DNA of 64,000 bases from Polytrichum commune (Eukaryota > Streptophyta > Polytrichopsida > Polytrichales > Polytrichaceae), in assembly GCA_950295325.1 (NCBI GenBank), contig OX485807.1, positions 36,052,440-36,116,439 on the forward strand, written 5' to 3'. Below, piece by piece: positions 22,652 through 34,225 of the stretch; the first letter of the stretch is position 1; every line of letters begins with the position of its first letter. The notes below the pieces were generated by a model that did no database searches, was not told where the DNA came from, and was given only the letters and a program-made list of their open reading frames with translations. The translations under genes and the position numbers were made by a program.

Positions 22652-25600
22652 ATGGGATCAAGTGCGTGGGTTTTGGCGTTAGCCCTAGGGTTGGTTGCGG
22701 TGCATACGGTGAGAGCCACCAACTACACCGTTGGGGGGAATGGTGGGTGGACCTCCACGAGCAACTTCAACTACACGGCGCAGTTTGCAAATTACAACGT
22801 CAAAGTCGGCGACATATTGTGTAAGTCCATAAGGATGTGAAAAATCTTCCACAAGCTTGTACCGGTCGAGTAGTTTCCCAGTTACTGGGCAACCAGAGGC
22901 AGAAGGTTGCTGCAAAAGCAGCAGGGGCAGATTCTTGCTTGAGCACTGACGACGGGTTGATTTATGACACTGGGATGCGGAAACTTGTAGGCCGGTGATT
23001 ATTATACGCATTGTTCACCTTCAAGTTTTGAGATTGGCAGGTGAACAATGACGATTGTAATCATCAACGATAAACATTACCAAGCCTTAGAAACTCCGTG
23101 CATAACTTTAAATCTTATGTCATTCCACTGCTTATCTTGTTTGCATTCAGAGGTGTAGTTACTGCATCAGGCAAGTTTGCAACAGTAGCAGGAGCAGAGT
23201 CTGGCTTGAGTGCCGACAGGTAAATGTGTAGATAGCATTATGGAGTTGAATCAGTGCTAAAACTTGCAGGCCGGTGATTTTGACCAAGTTTTGGTCAAGA
23301 TCACCGACAGGTGAACAATTAGGATTCGGAACTTCAACAATGTGCGATGGACGCCTTACAAACTGTATGCAAATCCTTATGATTAAAATGTATCAGTACT
23401 TATGTTGTTTGAGTTCAGAGGTTTAGCATAGACATTCAAGCAGAGCCAGTGCTAGCACTTGCAGGCCGGTGATCCTGTGCATTGTTCCTGCCAAGTTGTG
23501 ACATCAGTACTGCCAGGTGTGTGAAGAAGTATCAAGAGTTCCATCACGAACGAATGCCTTGAAAAGTAGAGGTTCTTAGACGCTTGTCCAGGTTTCCAAA
23601 TCCTCTCAGTGTTAAATGCTTAGCTGCTAGATCTGCCTGAAGCGAAGCTAAGGATTTTAACGCTTAGCAATAAATCGGAGGTTCAGTAGTTAAACTTGCA
23701 AACCGATGCTCCTAAGCATTCTTTCTGAAACTGGCAGGTAAACGCTGAAGATTATAGGCTTTAACGGCGTACGAAAATTTCCTTGAAAACCGAATTAGGG
23801 GAGTAGCCTCAGTTCTACGTGTGTAACACTACCACCAACACTAGTAGGTTGTCACTCTAAAGATTTCTGATTCCTTTCTGCTGTCTCGCAGTTTTCAACA
23901 ACGTCGATACTTTCAACCACTCCGTCGTGGTAGTGCCCACTCAGTTGGCCTACGACACCTGCGATTTTAGTACGGCCACTTACGTCGACATTCTGCAACC
24001 TGGTGACCTCTTGATGGTATTGTAACTCTACCGTCAACACGATTCTGTGCTGGAAAATTTCTGAAATGTGAGTTCTGATTGATACTTTTGCGCACACTGC
24101 ACAGTGGTCGACGGTGCTGAAGATTAAGCTTGCAAGTTTGGTGGGCCAAATTAGAAAAAAAATTGGACCCTTACATGTGTCTAATGGTAACTTGAACTTG
24201 TAGTGATCACACTTGAAAATTCTATAGGTTCAAGTTTGTTGGTGGCTGGGACCAACCTTGAGACAAAAGCTCCAGAATGGAATGCCTGAAATTCCTCTTC
24301 TACCTTGGCCTACCAAACTTGCAAGCTTGAGACTTAGCTTATGTTTTCTGTGGTTGCCAACCCCATGAAGTACTTGCAAGTTAACCTTTTGCTTCCTGGA
24401 GCGTATGATGGTTTCATTTAACCATTCAAAAAAGTAAGTTTTCTAGGGATAAATTTTTATTGCACCTAAAAGAAAGCTGTCGTTGCTGATGATTTTAAGA
24501 TCACATCAATATGGTGGAATTATTTAGTAATTTTCATACATTGAATGTATTCGATCTAGAAACTGTGGTAGATGCATGCAACAAAATGATAGTCCAAACT
24601 TCCAAGATTATGTTAAGAATAGGTATGCACCTTGAGGTAAAAGAAAAGTACATAGAAAATTGACAACTTTCAATCAAAATAATATGAAGGTACTATGCAC
24701 AATAATGTATCAACTAAGGGAAAGGTTAGTTCATTCTTGCCTTCAAATTTTTCTTGTGAACAACCATATTGAAATAGGATTAGTGCCATTGACAAAAAGA
24801 TACTTATGAGGAACACAATGATACCTATTGTGACCTTCCTAGCACCTTCCTTTTGGATAAATTTGCCTTCAGCAGTCATTCATAAGCCCAAACCGGGCCT
24901 CTCATCAGGTAGCTAAGGCTTAAATTCTGTCGGTGCAGGAGTCCGCATGTTCATTCCAACCTTTAAATTAAATCTAATGAAATCTCGGATGATTCTTACT
25001 GACTAATGCCATTGCTGCATGTGTTGTTACGATGTATTCTATGTCATTGTAGTTTTGTATTGATTCCCTTTCATGACATCGTTTCGAGTATGTAACTCTT
25101 GATCCTTATTTTTTCGGCTTCCTCATGTTTCCTTTATCCGACTTAAGCGTTGTCGACGTTAAAGTATCGATGCTTGGATGGTTACGACTGTTCTTCAGCT
25201 TCAGCTCAAGTTGTGTGTGGCAACTCCATGGAACCTGCCTATTAAGCACCGGTAACCGTGCAGGAATTTTCCGTGTGTTGGTTCGTTCCAGCACAGTTTC
25301 TCTGATTGCTCCATCTTTCAATTCTGAAAGCTTCAATGTTGCTACTATTCGACACATTAATTTGCTCGGATTGCTCCATCTTCCGACTCTGACGAAGCCT
25401 TGTCAAATATTGGTACTGCGATTTGTTGTGCAGTTCGCTTTTAGGTACACACATGTGCACCTGAAAGTTTGAACATGGATACTTTTAAGAAGGATATGAT
25501 TGTTCTTCAGCTTGAGTTCAAGTTTGTGTGTGGCAACTCTACGAAACTTGCAAACTATGCACCGCGGAGGAAATTTCGCCTGTTCATTCTCTCCGACATA

Positions 25601-26112
25601 GTATTAACTTGCTCTGATCAATTGCTCATTCTTCCCACTCTGACGAAACGTTGTCAAATGTTGCTACTATCATTATTGTGCAGTTACAATTCGCGTACCC
25701 GCATTTGGAGTTTTATATTATTTGCGGATTTCATTGCAAATTGTATGGCCAAAAGTTGATGTTATCTGTAGCCGCATCCGGACCGGCACCATCACCAATA
25801 GGGTACACTGCTCCGCCTCCATCACCGATTCTGGCAACACCTCCTCCGTCACCCCCAACTCAAGCCTCGACCCCACCCCCAACTCCAGCCTCGACCCCAC
25901 CCCCAACTCCAGCCTCGACTCCAACCTCGACTCCAGCCTCGACTCCTTCGTCCACTCCTCCTGACAACACTACCTACTCTTCCCCTCCCCCTCCCGCGAC
26001 AACGTCTAACCCTTTCGGCAATATCGTCCGGAATGACGCTGCAGGGATCGCTAGATTCGGATGGCTCACCATCGCCGTTGTGTGTGCACTGTCATGCTAC
26101 AATATCCTCTGA
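22652..26112 (+). CDS. Phytocyanin-like arabinogalactan protein, GPI-anchored
   Basis: Three exons, 22652-22820, 23892-24016 and 25684-26112, join in phase (GT/AG at each border) into a 240-residue protein. Residues 1-22 (MGSSAWVLALALGLVAVHTVRA) form a secretion signal. The plastocyanin-like domain begins TNYTVGGNGGWT, then VKVGDILFFNNVDTFNHSVV (His66), YDTCDF (Cys80), and FYIICGFHCKLYGQKL (Cys112, His115, Cys116). A Pro/Ser/Thr-rich tail follows with repeated PTPAST units typical of arabinogalactan glycomodules, then a hydrophobic end suited to a GPI anchor. The family acts at the cell surface; stellacyanins and uclacyanins bind copper and nodulin-like members do not. Here the copper loop is CGFHC rather than the usual CGVPGHC, so copper binding is doubtful. 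Both introns contain internal repeats. Start chosen because the signal peptide begins there. Confidence 0.85.
22916..23760 (+). repeat. Degenerate tandem repeats in phytocyanin intron 1
   Basis: Four diverged copies share the phrase CTTGCAGGCCGGTGAT (or close variants: CTTGTAGGCCGGTGAT, CTTGCAAACCGATGCT), followed 40-60 bp later by GGCAGGTGAACAA-like sequence. Copies start near 22984, 23265, 23459 and 23694. Spacing is about 195-280 bp. They sit entirely inside the first intron and resemble neither exon. Confidence 0.6.
25185..25700 (+). repeat. Duplicated segment around the intron 2 acceptor of the phytocyanin gene
   Basis: CTTCAGCTTCAGCTCAAG...TGTGTGTGGCAACTC at about 25193 recurs as CTTCAGCTTGAGTTCAAG...TGTGTGTGGCAACTC at about 25504. 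The splice-acceptor block TGACGAAACGTTGTCAAATG...TTGTGCAGTT at 25640-25685 has a diverged copy at about 25391-25437 (TGACGAAGCCTTGTCAAATA...TTGTGCAGTT). The second copy is the one that leads into exon 3. Confidence 0.6.
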
Positions 26113-29100
26113 GCAGCAGAAATTGTAGAAGAATTAATGTGGTGAATGTGATCCAAAATCAAAAGCACTTCAGTGCACAGTGGTAATGGTCGGGTATAAG
26201 AATTCGTGAAGTGACCTGATGACAGAGTTCGGGTGATGTGGAAAATGTGCGAAGATGATTCTCGCTGATGAAGTTACTTGAAGAATTGGGTTGCTCAGCT
26301 CCATTGAAAGTGCTTGAACTCCAACGAGTCTGCTCATCCTCCGACCTTGTCTCTATCCGCGGACGTTAATATTCATTCGTAGCTAGGGCACTGGTAATTT
26401 GTGTGTCGTAGATAATGACACAGCATAGAAATTCTGCTGTTGCCCATGTCAGTCTTGAGCGACAATATTCAATTCGTGGGTTTCTTAATTTTCTTCCGAT
26501 TGATCCATGATGTAGCCTCTATCAGTACGAAGTTTCTTCTACATCTTGTGTTCAAAGCGTCTAGTGTTCTAAATGGTTTTGAGAGCTGGCATGGGGAGCG
26601 ACGTGTACCTTTTTTTCCCCGATTCTCAGAGCTTCCACAGATTTTAGGGTTTAGGTTTATTAGGCCATTGATGTGCTGTACTCCGTAGTAGTACTGAAGA
26701 TCGACCAAAACCATACCCGTGATCATGGTTCCGGAAGAACTTTGAGATGGTTTTGAGAGATAGTTTCCAGAGATGTGTGGTCTTCACTTCACAGAGTTTG
26801 CACTGGGTTTATAGGAAATATCATTTGCATGTCACTTGGGTAACCCAATATATAGTTGGGGAGACCTATACGACCACTTCAAGAACACAAGAATCTTCAC
26901 TTTTGATAGTGAATAAAATATTCATATGAGCTCCCAAAATTAGGAGGAAAGTGGCTACAGTTTTAATTTGGATTTACTAACCATCTCGTGCGAAGTGGGT
27001 GGTTCACTTCCCAGAAGAAGTGGCCTAGTAAGAAAAAATAACAATTTAATGTGCTGCCTTATCAGGATCCGTGAGTGCCACGTTCTACTATTGCACATCA
27101 CTTTATTGCATCTAGTGTTGCTTACAATTAGAATTATGTACCTATGATATTCCTTTATTGCATTTCAAATTGGTTGTTTCGACATGGCTGGGGTGAAACA
27201 ACCCGTACTTTGGTACCTTGGTGGACGAATCTGAAGAGAATTGATCAAATTACACAAGTATCTGTGTGATACTAACTCTGCAAACCAAAACAAATTTCAT
27301 TACTATGTGTATCTTACACCTTACAGAATGTTGTATGCTTCTATTCCTACGCCTGGTGTGCTCATTTGATCTAAGTAGTGTATTGCCATATCTAGTAAAG
27401 ACTACTCTTCTCCAATATACTACACTCGCTAAGATAATCGTCTCATCTCTCATGAACTAAACTATATTTTCTTGTAATTCTTTGGTGTTGATGAGAAACA
27501 TCCATTGTGATGATTGACGGACGTTACTGCTACCTTCATCAAAATCAATCCGCGAGACTGTCATCCCAAGCCAAGATGTCAACCTGGGGTTTAGGCCGGT
27601 TGATGCAAGTGCCGGTCCCAACCTCTCCCGCTCGTTGCTGCTATTGAGCTCTCAAGGTGCTCTTGTCTGCCAACCATAGGTAGCATCATTGAGGGCATGT
27701 GGATCTCATGGTCGCTACACAAACCTCAACACAACATCAACACCAACACACCATTTATTAAAGCTTGACCCTAAGGTAAGGGTGCGACGGTGGAAGGGTA
27801 TTTCTAGATTTTGTTTCCATCTACACACAGAAGTCTCGTGGAGCTTGTCTCCGAAGGCTTAAGGAGATGCTATCAACTCCAACCAGGATGTGTTATGTGT
27901 GTTTGTGGGGGTTTTGAGAAGGATTTTAGATTTTATGTGTGGGGAGAGTGTGTTTAGGTCACTTGGTGAAGTAATTCGGAATGCACAAGATATATGTGGG
28001 TTGAGATCCTGTTGATTCACAGTTTAGGATGATAGTGTGGAGATTCTGTTTTTACTTGGGGTAGTGAGATCTGTGATGGAAGGTGTCACTTGGTTGAAGA
28101 GATTGTGTGCATTTTGGTCAAGAATGGAGCATTGAAGGCAAAAACCATCATTTTTTAAATTTTTAAATTTTTTTTGTTGCCTGTGGAGCCAGAATTGGAT
28201 GAAGAGAAGGTTGTGTACATATGTTTCTGAGATTTGAGTTCATGAATGTATATAACTCGGAGGCACTTTTGAATCCTTCATGATTGTGTTTAAATTGAGT
28301 GAACAGTTAGGAAAGGGGCTTGGACCTAAAATTCTCTACTTAAGGGAGTCAATGCAATCTTTAAAAATCACAAGAATTGTAATAATTGTCAAAGAAATGC
28401 TTTCAAAGGGTTTGAAATGGTGTGTTTACTTGAAGCTGAGGTTGTTGCTCTTACGCACTTTTCCTTCTCCACTTTTTGAGATTGGCTATGAGCTCACATC
28501 CAATAGTCCAAAATCACAAGCTTTTGAGTTTGACATGAACCTAGTTTGATTAGACCATAGTGTTGGTTGTTGTTGGTTTTTTTTTTTTTGTAATTTCTTG
28601 AGTCAGGAATATCAATTTGGAACGTTGTGACAATGCCTTCCACGTGAGATTTGGTCGTGTCAATGGACTTTGTACGAGTTTTGGCAGAAATGATCTGATG
28701 TGTGGGGAAGCAACAAATGATTGTTTTGGATTGTCAATCACAAGGTTGATGTGTTGTTCCGTAGGAGTTGTGTTTATGCTTAAGTATTTAGGCACATCGT
28801 GTAATCTTTTGTCCACAAGACATTATATGTGTCACATGCATATCTAATTGTACATCCAATCTTTCCTTGCCTATATAATGAAATAATTATGGGTTTCTTT
28901 TGCTTTCTCCCATGTGTGGCAATCTCCCGGGAATCTCCACCACACTTGCAAATGTTGATTGTCTCTTTCCCATCCAATTATTGTTGCCATCATTTTGATG
29001 TTCTTTACCTACTTCCTTCAACCTTGCTTCTCCAACAAATTCCTTATAGTTCACCCACTTCTGTGTCTAAGTTTATGAGTTCTTCTAATACTTATTTTGC

Positions 29101-29159
29101 CCATTCCTCCTATTCTTTGCATGTTTGTACATTGTTTTGCACCTTCATTTCATATTGCA
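26113..29159. other. Non-coding region downstream of the phytocyanin gene
   Basis: It includes the phytocyanin 3' UTR and then about 2.9 kb without a recognisable gene. ORFs of 60-90 codons on both strands have no motif. Poly-T runs occur near 28155 and 28578. No transposon ends were identified. Confidence 0.4.
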
Positions 29160-29888
29160 ATGGAGGACGTTGGAGATTCCAAGCAAGTTGGTGGGATTGT
29201 TGGGGATTGGTCGGTCACTCTGCAACACAATGCTTACAACATTGGAGGGGCCATTGAGCTATGGATGTTGGCGATCCGAGAGTGCTCAACCAATGTTGTG
29301 GATGATATTGTTCAATTGCTCAATCTAGACATGCTCAAGTTGGTTCCCCTATATCCTCATATGTGGGATGTTTATCTAGAAAAATGTCGTGAAGGCAATG
29401 AACTCATTGTCCTAGGGGTTCATTATGTGTGTCATGCTATGGGTTTGCCTAAGCAGTGCACCATGTGGGAGGCGGACATCATTCTTGCTCAAATTCAAGA
29501 TGTCGTTGCAAAGCATTTCCACAACTATCCATAGAGTGGACCTAACTGGGAGATTTTTGATCATGACGAGTTTCTTAGCTATAACTACGAGGATGAGAGT
29601 GATGCTTCCATTAATGGCTACTTTTGCCCAACACATTTGTTTAAATATGCTAATGGGTTGGATTTGTATTGGTTTACATGTCCATTATGTTTTGGTTATC
29701 ATGTGTCATTATATAGGGGTTTCTCCCTTTGCTCTAGTTTCATTGATGGTTTTAGCTTCTGTAATTTTTCTATGTGGGTTTTTGCCAAGAAATATAATAT
29801 AAACTTCATTTTGTTTTGTGTTATGTGGACTTGGTTCCAGTTGCTAGACATCTCTTTAATCTTTGAACGTTTGCTAATAATATTTTGA
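29160..29888 (+). pseudogene. Unrecognised ORF with Cys-rich end, one amber codon
   Basis: From ATG 29160 the frame reads MEDVGDSKQVGGIVGDWS, then a Leu-rich, possibly helical region (IVQLLNLDMLKLVPLYPHMWDVYLEKC), and reaches TAG at 29532-29534. The same frame continues without a shift (SGPNWEIFDHDEFLSYNYEDE) into FCPTHLF, YWFTCPLCFGYHVSLY and a hydrophobic stretch, ending at 29888. The C..H and CPLC..H spacing could be a zinc site. I do not recognise the family. Continuity across the stop suggests a recently broken gene, or alternatively a 125-residue protein ending at 29534. Confidence 0.4.
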
Positions 29889-31373
29889 ATGTTGCTTCAA
29901 TTTTCTTGAGTCTTTGCTTCAAATCTCCTCATTGTATATTTTTACCTACTAAGTGGCTAATTTGGCGGCCGCCCTCTTGCAACCTCCCTCTTTGGGTTAC
30001 TATGGTGCCCCCCTCTTACCTACCATGTGCAATCATTTAAGCTTTATGTACATTGTTTTATTTCATTGGTATGTGCCTCGATTTCTTCAATTCTTTCTAA
30101 TAATTCCACAAAATCTAGTATAGATACTATGTCCAAGCTTCAAGGCAGACAATTGCACATGGGATCTCCTTTAAAACCACATCAAATATTGCAATATAAT
30201 AGGGCCATGTCCGAATGTTTTTTTTTGGAATTCTATCTCTTAGAATGTTGGGAAATTTTGACAGTTTTTTTAGCAGCTTGTTAAAAAATAACACTGCACA
30301 ATATATTTGAAAATTGCGTGGAATTACAACAATAATGCTTGTACAATCTCCAAAAATGATCATAGGACCCTACTTCTTGGAATTAGGGTGCACAAACATG
30401 GGCATGCTCATGAAATAACATTCCTCAACCGAAATGTAGATTTTGTCCCTTGGAAGCGAATGAAAGTGGATGGGTGGGGGCATGTAATACCCATCACGAA
30501 GAGTTTTTTAAGATGCACTACAACCAAGAGTATGGTATTTCAAAGAGTATCCTATGTAACTTTAAAATGATGTATTGGTGATGGAGCTCATACATAACAC
30601 AAACTACATATGAATACAAATGAAGAAATCAATATAATTTCAAAGTTGTAGTTAGTGAAGCATACCTTGTGCAAAGCTTGAATGGTGCTACAATTTCCAA
30701 TGCCATTTGCAATTGCAAAAATGGATCTTCTTATATGAACTTCTAAAATTTAATCAAAGATGTAGTATCTCTTGTCTAATTCAAGAGCAATCCACACACT
30801 ATAAAATAGGAGCACATTTCTATCTTGAGAAACTATAACTTCTTCATTTTGTATTAGAGCCATGGACACCATCCATTTTCAAACTCTAAACCCTAACTCA
30901 TTTCATTTCTTTTCAAAAATAGCAATGGTAGTTGTCATGTGGTATTTCTTCCTACTTATAGTATTAAGAGGTGGCTTCATGGGAATTGGAGCCAAAAAGT
31001 GATGCTAAAAAATAGTTCTCCAAGCACATGCCAGAGAGGGCTAAAGTCCTCCATGTATTCCACCTCTTAACTATGGTTAAGAACGCGATATTAAACATTA
31101 TGGGACTTTAGGATGATTTTGGGACTTCTGGGATGTATGTGGGGAACTCATGGGGAACTCATGGGGAACTCATTGGGAACTCGTGGACACTTTGGATGGA
31201 CCTGCCCATGCGAGACAAATACTCTTTGCTTCCAATGGGCTTTTGCATAGACTGTCACACAACAGGAGGTTTGCACCCACAATCCTCTTCATTGAAACAC
31301 CAATTCTATGCTAGGAGGCGTCCACTCGATTGAATATTGTGCTATAAATGCTTGTAACATGCCATAACTTAAA
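29889..31373. other. AT-rich non-coding region with a small minisatellite
   Basis: No gene recognised. Around 31140-31190 the 12-bp phrase GGGGAACTCATG is repeated about four times. An ORF remnant at 30130-30240 (GRQLHMGSPLKPHQILQYNR) might be a protein fragment but is too short to assign. Confidence 0.35.
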
Positions 31374-32288
31374 TTACTCTACATTTGTGCCTTGGCTTTC
31401 GCAAATTGTGGAGTCCTGTTTGGCCATGGACTCAAAGATGTTTGGCAAGTGAGGTTTGATTTCCCGAGATTGCTCCCATGTAACTTTCTCCATGTAAGCC
31501 AAGTCCGGTATTTTGCTCCCAAGATAGGCTTTTTGCTGAGAGTCAAAGCCAATGTGTTCTGCCGCTAACACCAACATACAAAGGCGGTGTATGCGATCGC
31601 CGAGCAAAAGAGTGCCCGTATATCTCTGTAGAGCAGTTGTCATGGTCCTCTGTAGTCCCATAAACTCGCGCGTTACGTCATGGATCTGCGATGCTAAGTA
31701 GTAAAACTCGTAATCAATGGTACGCTCCCCCATTGTGGGTTCCACTGGGTCTCCTTCATCATTCTGTGGATCGGCAATATGACAGGCTTCCAACAATGGT
31801 GTGATTGGGAGGTTCTCATCCGTGTTGTCATAGACATGGTTCAACATGTCTTCTGAATCACGGCGGAGTAAGTCATCTAAATGGGGCTCGATTGCTTGCG
31901 TAGCTTCCCACATATCGTTCTCTATTAAGTGCAACTCTGGGAGACGTTGTTGGAGTGCCTCCACTTGTGGGATGGTGAGCCCTATATCGGCACTGTATAC
32001 CACCAATCTCCCAAGCATGTGTGCATCCATTCCAACCAAGCGGCATCCTTTATATCTATCTAAAGCAGTGGTCATAAATGATTGTAGTTGCATGAACCGT
32101 TCCATGCACACATCAATATCTGAAGCTAAGTTGTTAAACTCGTCGTCCATACTCCTCCTTTCCATTGGGAGGCCTAACGGGCGTTCCAATTCAGCTGTTT
32201 GCATTCTCGCAATCACCTCCCCGAACCCAGTTGGTTGGGGAGCTGGGGGGGAACTAGCCGGGTTGGGAGGGGCATCCTGACACGGCAT
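31374..32288 (-). CDS. 304-aa protein made of two homologous halves
   Basis: An open frame of 304 codons starts at ATG 32288 (MPCQDAPPNP, Pro-rich). Two roughly 100-residue segments are clearly related. One begins RRSMDDEFNNLASDIDVCME and has FMTTALDRYKG, LVVYSADIGLTIPQ and EATQAIEPHLDDLL. The other begins ERTIDYEFYYLASQIHDVTR and has MTTALQRYTG, LVLAAEHIGFDSQQ and EQSREIKPHLPNIF. The pattern suggests a helical domain duplicated in tandem, joined by an acidic linker. I do not recognise the family. It may be an exon of a larger gene or a transposon accessory gene. Confidence 0.55.
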   Translation of the reverse strand: MPCQDAPPNPASSPPAPQPTGFGEVIARMQTAELERPLGLPMERRSMDDEFNNLASDIDVCMERFMQLQSFMTTALDRYKGCRLVGMDAHMLGRLVVYSADIGLTIPQVEALQQRLPELHLIENDMWEATQAIEPHLDDLLRRDSEDMLNHVYDNTDENLPITPLLEACHIADPQNDEGDPVEPTMGERTIDYEFYYLASQIHDVTREFMGLQRTMTTALQRYTGTLLLGDRIHRLCMLVLAAEHIGFDSQQKAYLGSKIPDLAYMEKVTWEQSREIKPHLPNIFESMAKQDSTICESQGTNVE

Positions 32289-33133
32289 TGAATAGTACGA
32301 ACAAGTGTGAATAATGCTTCAACATGTAAGGTACAGATACCTATAACCGAAAACTTAAGCATTTCAGCATAGCATATCTTGGAATATCAAGGAGGAGTTA
32401 TTTTTTGTGCGTAGGAAAATAAGGTTCATGAATAATGACCCTTTTTTCAAAATTGATTGTGTAAAATTTCTTTGTGCGAAAGTCGGTCAGAGCCCATAAC
32501 CAACACATAGCTTCACACATGACCGACAATATCTATGGGAAACAACTTCCCCTCCACAGAGTCATATTGTCCTCGCGTTTTATATATATTCATAACGACT
32601 TCTAGTAAAGCCATGCGCGTTTATGAGCTACTCTACTTGTCGGTGATGGGATCGTTATCGGTTATAGGGTGTCTATACCTTAAGGGCGGATTTACATGGT
32701 GCACACATGGGTTGTTCCTGTGGGAGTGTGCATGCAAGACAAAGGCGCCCTACGCGTTGTGTCCAGTCACAGAAGAGTTTGGGCAGGACAAATAGGTTAC
32801 ATGAAAGGGCAGCTTCCCATGAAGCAGTTATGCAAGACAGAACGAAAACATTCACATGGAGCTTCCGCCGTATCGTTTATGCACTACAAGTTCCACCCAT
32901 ACATGGGGGAGTGCTCGATGATGGATTTACGAAGGACAAGCAAGAACCATACATTGGGTGCAAACAAGCAAGTGGACATGGTAAGCAAAATGAGAGCATG
33001 GTTGACATGTGAACCGACTTGATATAAGACAATGCGTTGGGTATTGGGAGTGTCTGGCCACTTTTATATATTGAGTGTTGCACTAAATTTTGTGTACACA
33101 TATGAATGCCCGTACAATTGGTCACGGGATTGT
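32289..33133. other. Non-coding spacer
   Basis: No supported gene. Overlapping plus-strand ORFs at 32696-33022 in two frames have no recognisable motif and look like chance. Confidence 0.35.
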
Positions 33134-33802
33134 TTAACTTCTAGCATATTTAGGGTACAGACAAATCATCTGTCCATCACATTGATTGTGGTGTTTTGGG
33201 CCTTCCAAGGGGAGGCTAACCGTTTGCGGACCGTGCTCTGTGTGTGTCGCGAGGTCAGCCAACCCCGCATGCAATAGATTGACGCCTCTTGAATTAGGAC
33301 CTCTTGACTCAATAAGCTCTATTTGATGCTCGCGGGTGGAAGGTGGTCCCAATGGTTTCATATTGAAGTCAGCACCTTGCGCGTTCAAAAGAATCGTTGG
33401 CACTGTGGTCGTGATAGGTTGTGGGTCATAAGTTCTGCCAATGCTCGCCAATCCCGCACGTAACATGTGAACACCCCTTGAGTTAGGGCCTCTTGATTCA
33501 ATGAGGGAGATTTGGTGGTCGCGTGTAGAGATAGAGCGCAGGACGGGCAATGTTTCACAAGGGGATGCACAATCTTCCACTGCGGGTTCCATATTGAGAT
33601 CAACACCCTGCACGGTGACAAAGTGACACGCATTTATTTGGCTTACTAATTTACATACACTCGTGCATACATATACACTCATGCATACATATACACTCAT
33701 ACACTCATATACACTCATACACACATATACACCCATACACCCATACACATATACACATATACACATATACACCCATACATATATATGTTTGCAACTTATC
33801 AT
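33134..33802 (-). CDS. Unrecognised protein with a duplicated motif; N-terminus is microsatellite-encoded
   Basis: The minus-strand frame ends in YPKYARS at 33134. It contains two related copies. One runs from GVDLNMEP through STRDHQISLIESRGPNSRG to VHMLRAGLASI; the other runs from GADFNMKP through STREHQIELIESRGPNSRG to VNLLHAGLADL. The first about 40 codons are repetitive VYVCMS-type residues encoded by a CATACACTCATA microsatellite and are unlikely to be real protein. The true exon probably begins after it, near 33640. The family is unknown. Like the neighbouring 31374-32288 protein, it is built by internal duplication. Confidence 0.45.
   Translation of the reverse strand: MISCKHIYVWVYMCICVYVYGCMGVYVCMSVYECMSVYVCMSVYVCTSVCKLVSQINACHFVTVQGVDLNMEPAVEDCASPCETLPVLRSISTRDHQISLIESRGPNSRGVHMLRAGLASIGRTYDPQPITTTVPTILLNAQGADFNMKPLGPPSTREHQIELIESRGPNSRGVNLLHAGLADLATHTEHGPQTVSLPLEGPKHHNQCDGQMICLYPKYARS
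33640..33795. repeat. CATACA/CACTCA microsatellite
   Basis: About 150 bp of imperfect repeats of the type ATACACTCATACA and ATACACATATACAC. They lie at the 5' side of the minus-strand ORF and account for its odd Tyr/Val/Cys/Met N-terminus. Confidence 0.85.
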
Positions 33803-34225
33803 GATTTCATAACTCGCATATGCGGTAGCAACTGAACCAAAATTGCGTACACATGCACGTTCAAGCGAGTCTGGATTTATACAGATTCAAGTATACTTAT
33901 GCTAATGACCCTGAATTGGTAATGAAATGTGTGTTTGATATTACAATAACCTTTACACAATAACGTTGTCGAAACAATAAATGACACAATAATAAATTAC
34001 CAGAGTTGATCCATCAGTCCATTGCACATGGTGCAAGTTGTTCTTCACTGGTGAAACCTCCATTGGGTTCCGCGACTCTGAAACTTGTTTCGCCTCTATT
34101 GGACCGCATGAGAGCCCCGAAGTGGGGCACGCAAAAGCTGATGGCGTGGAACTGGATGGTGTGTACCCAGCAGGAGGAAGCTGAAGATACCATAAAATAC
34201 AATGTTACTAGACATACAATCCTAC

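Noticed and set aside
33660..33802. Cys/Tyr/Val-rich N-terminus as a real peptide
   Set aside because: It is encoded by a CATACA/CACTCA microsatellite.
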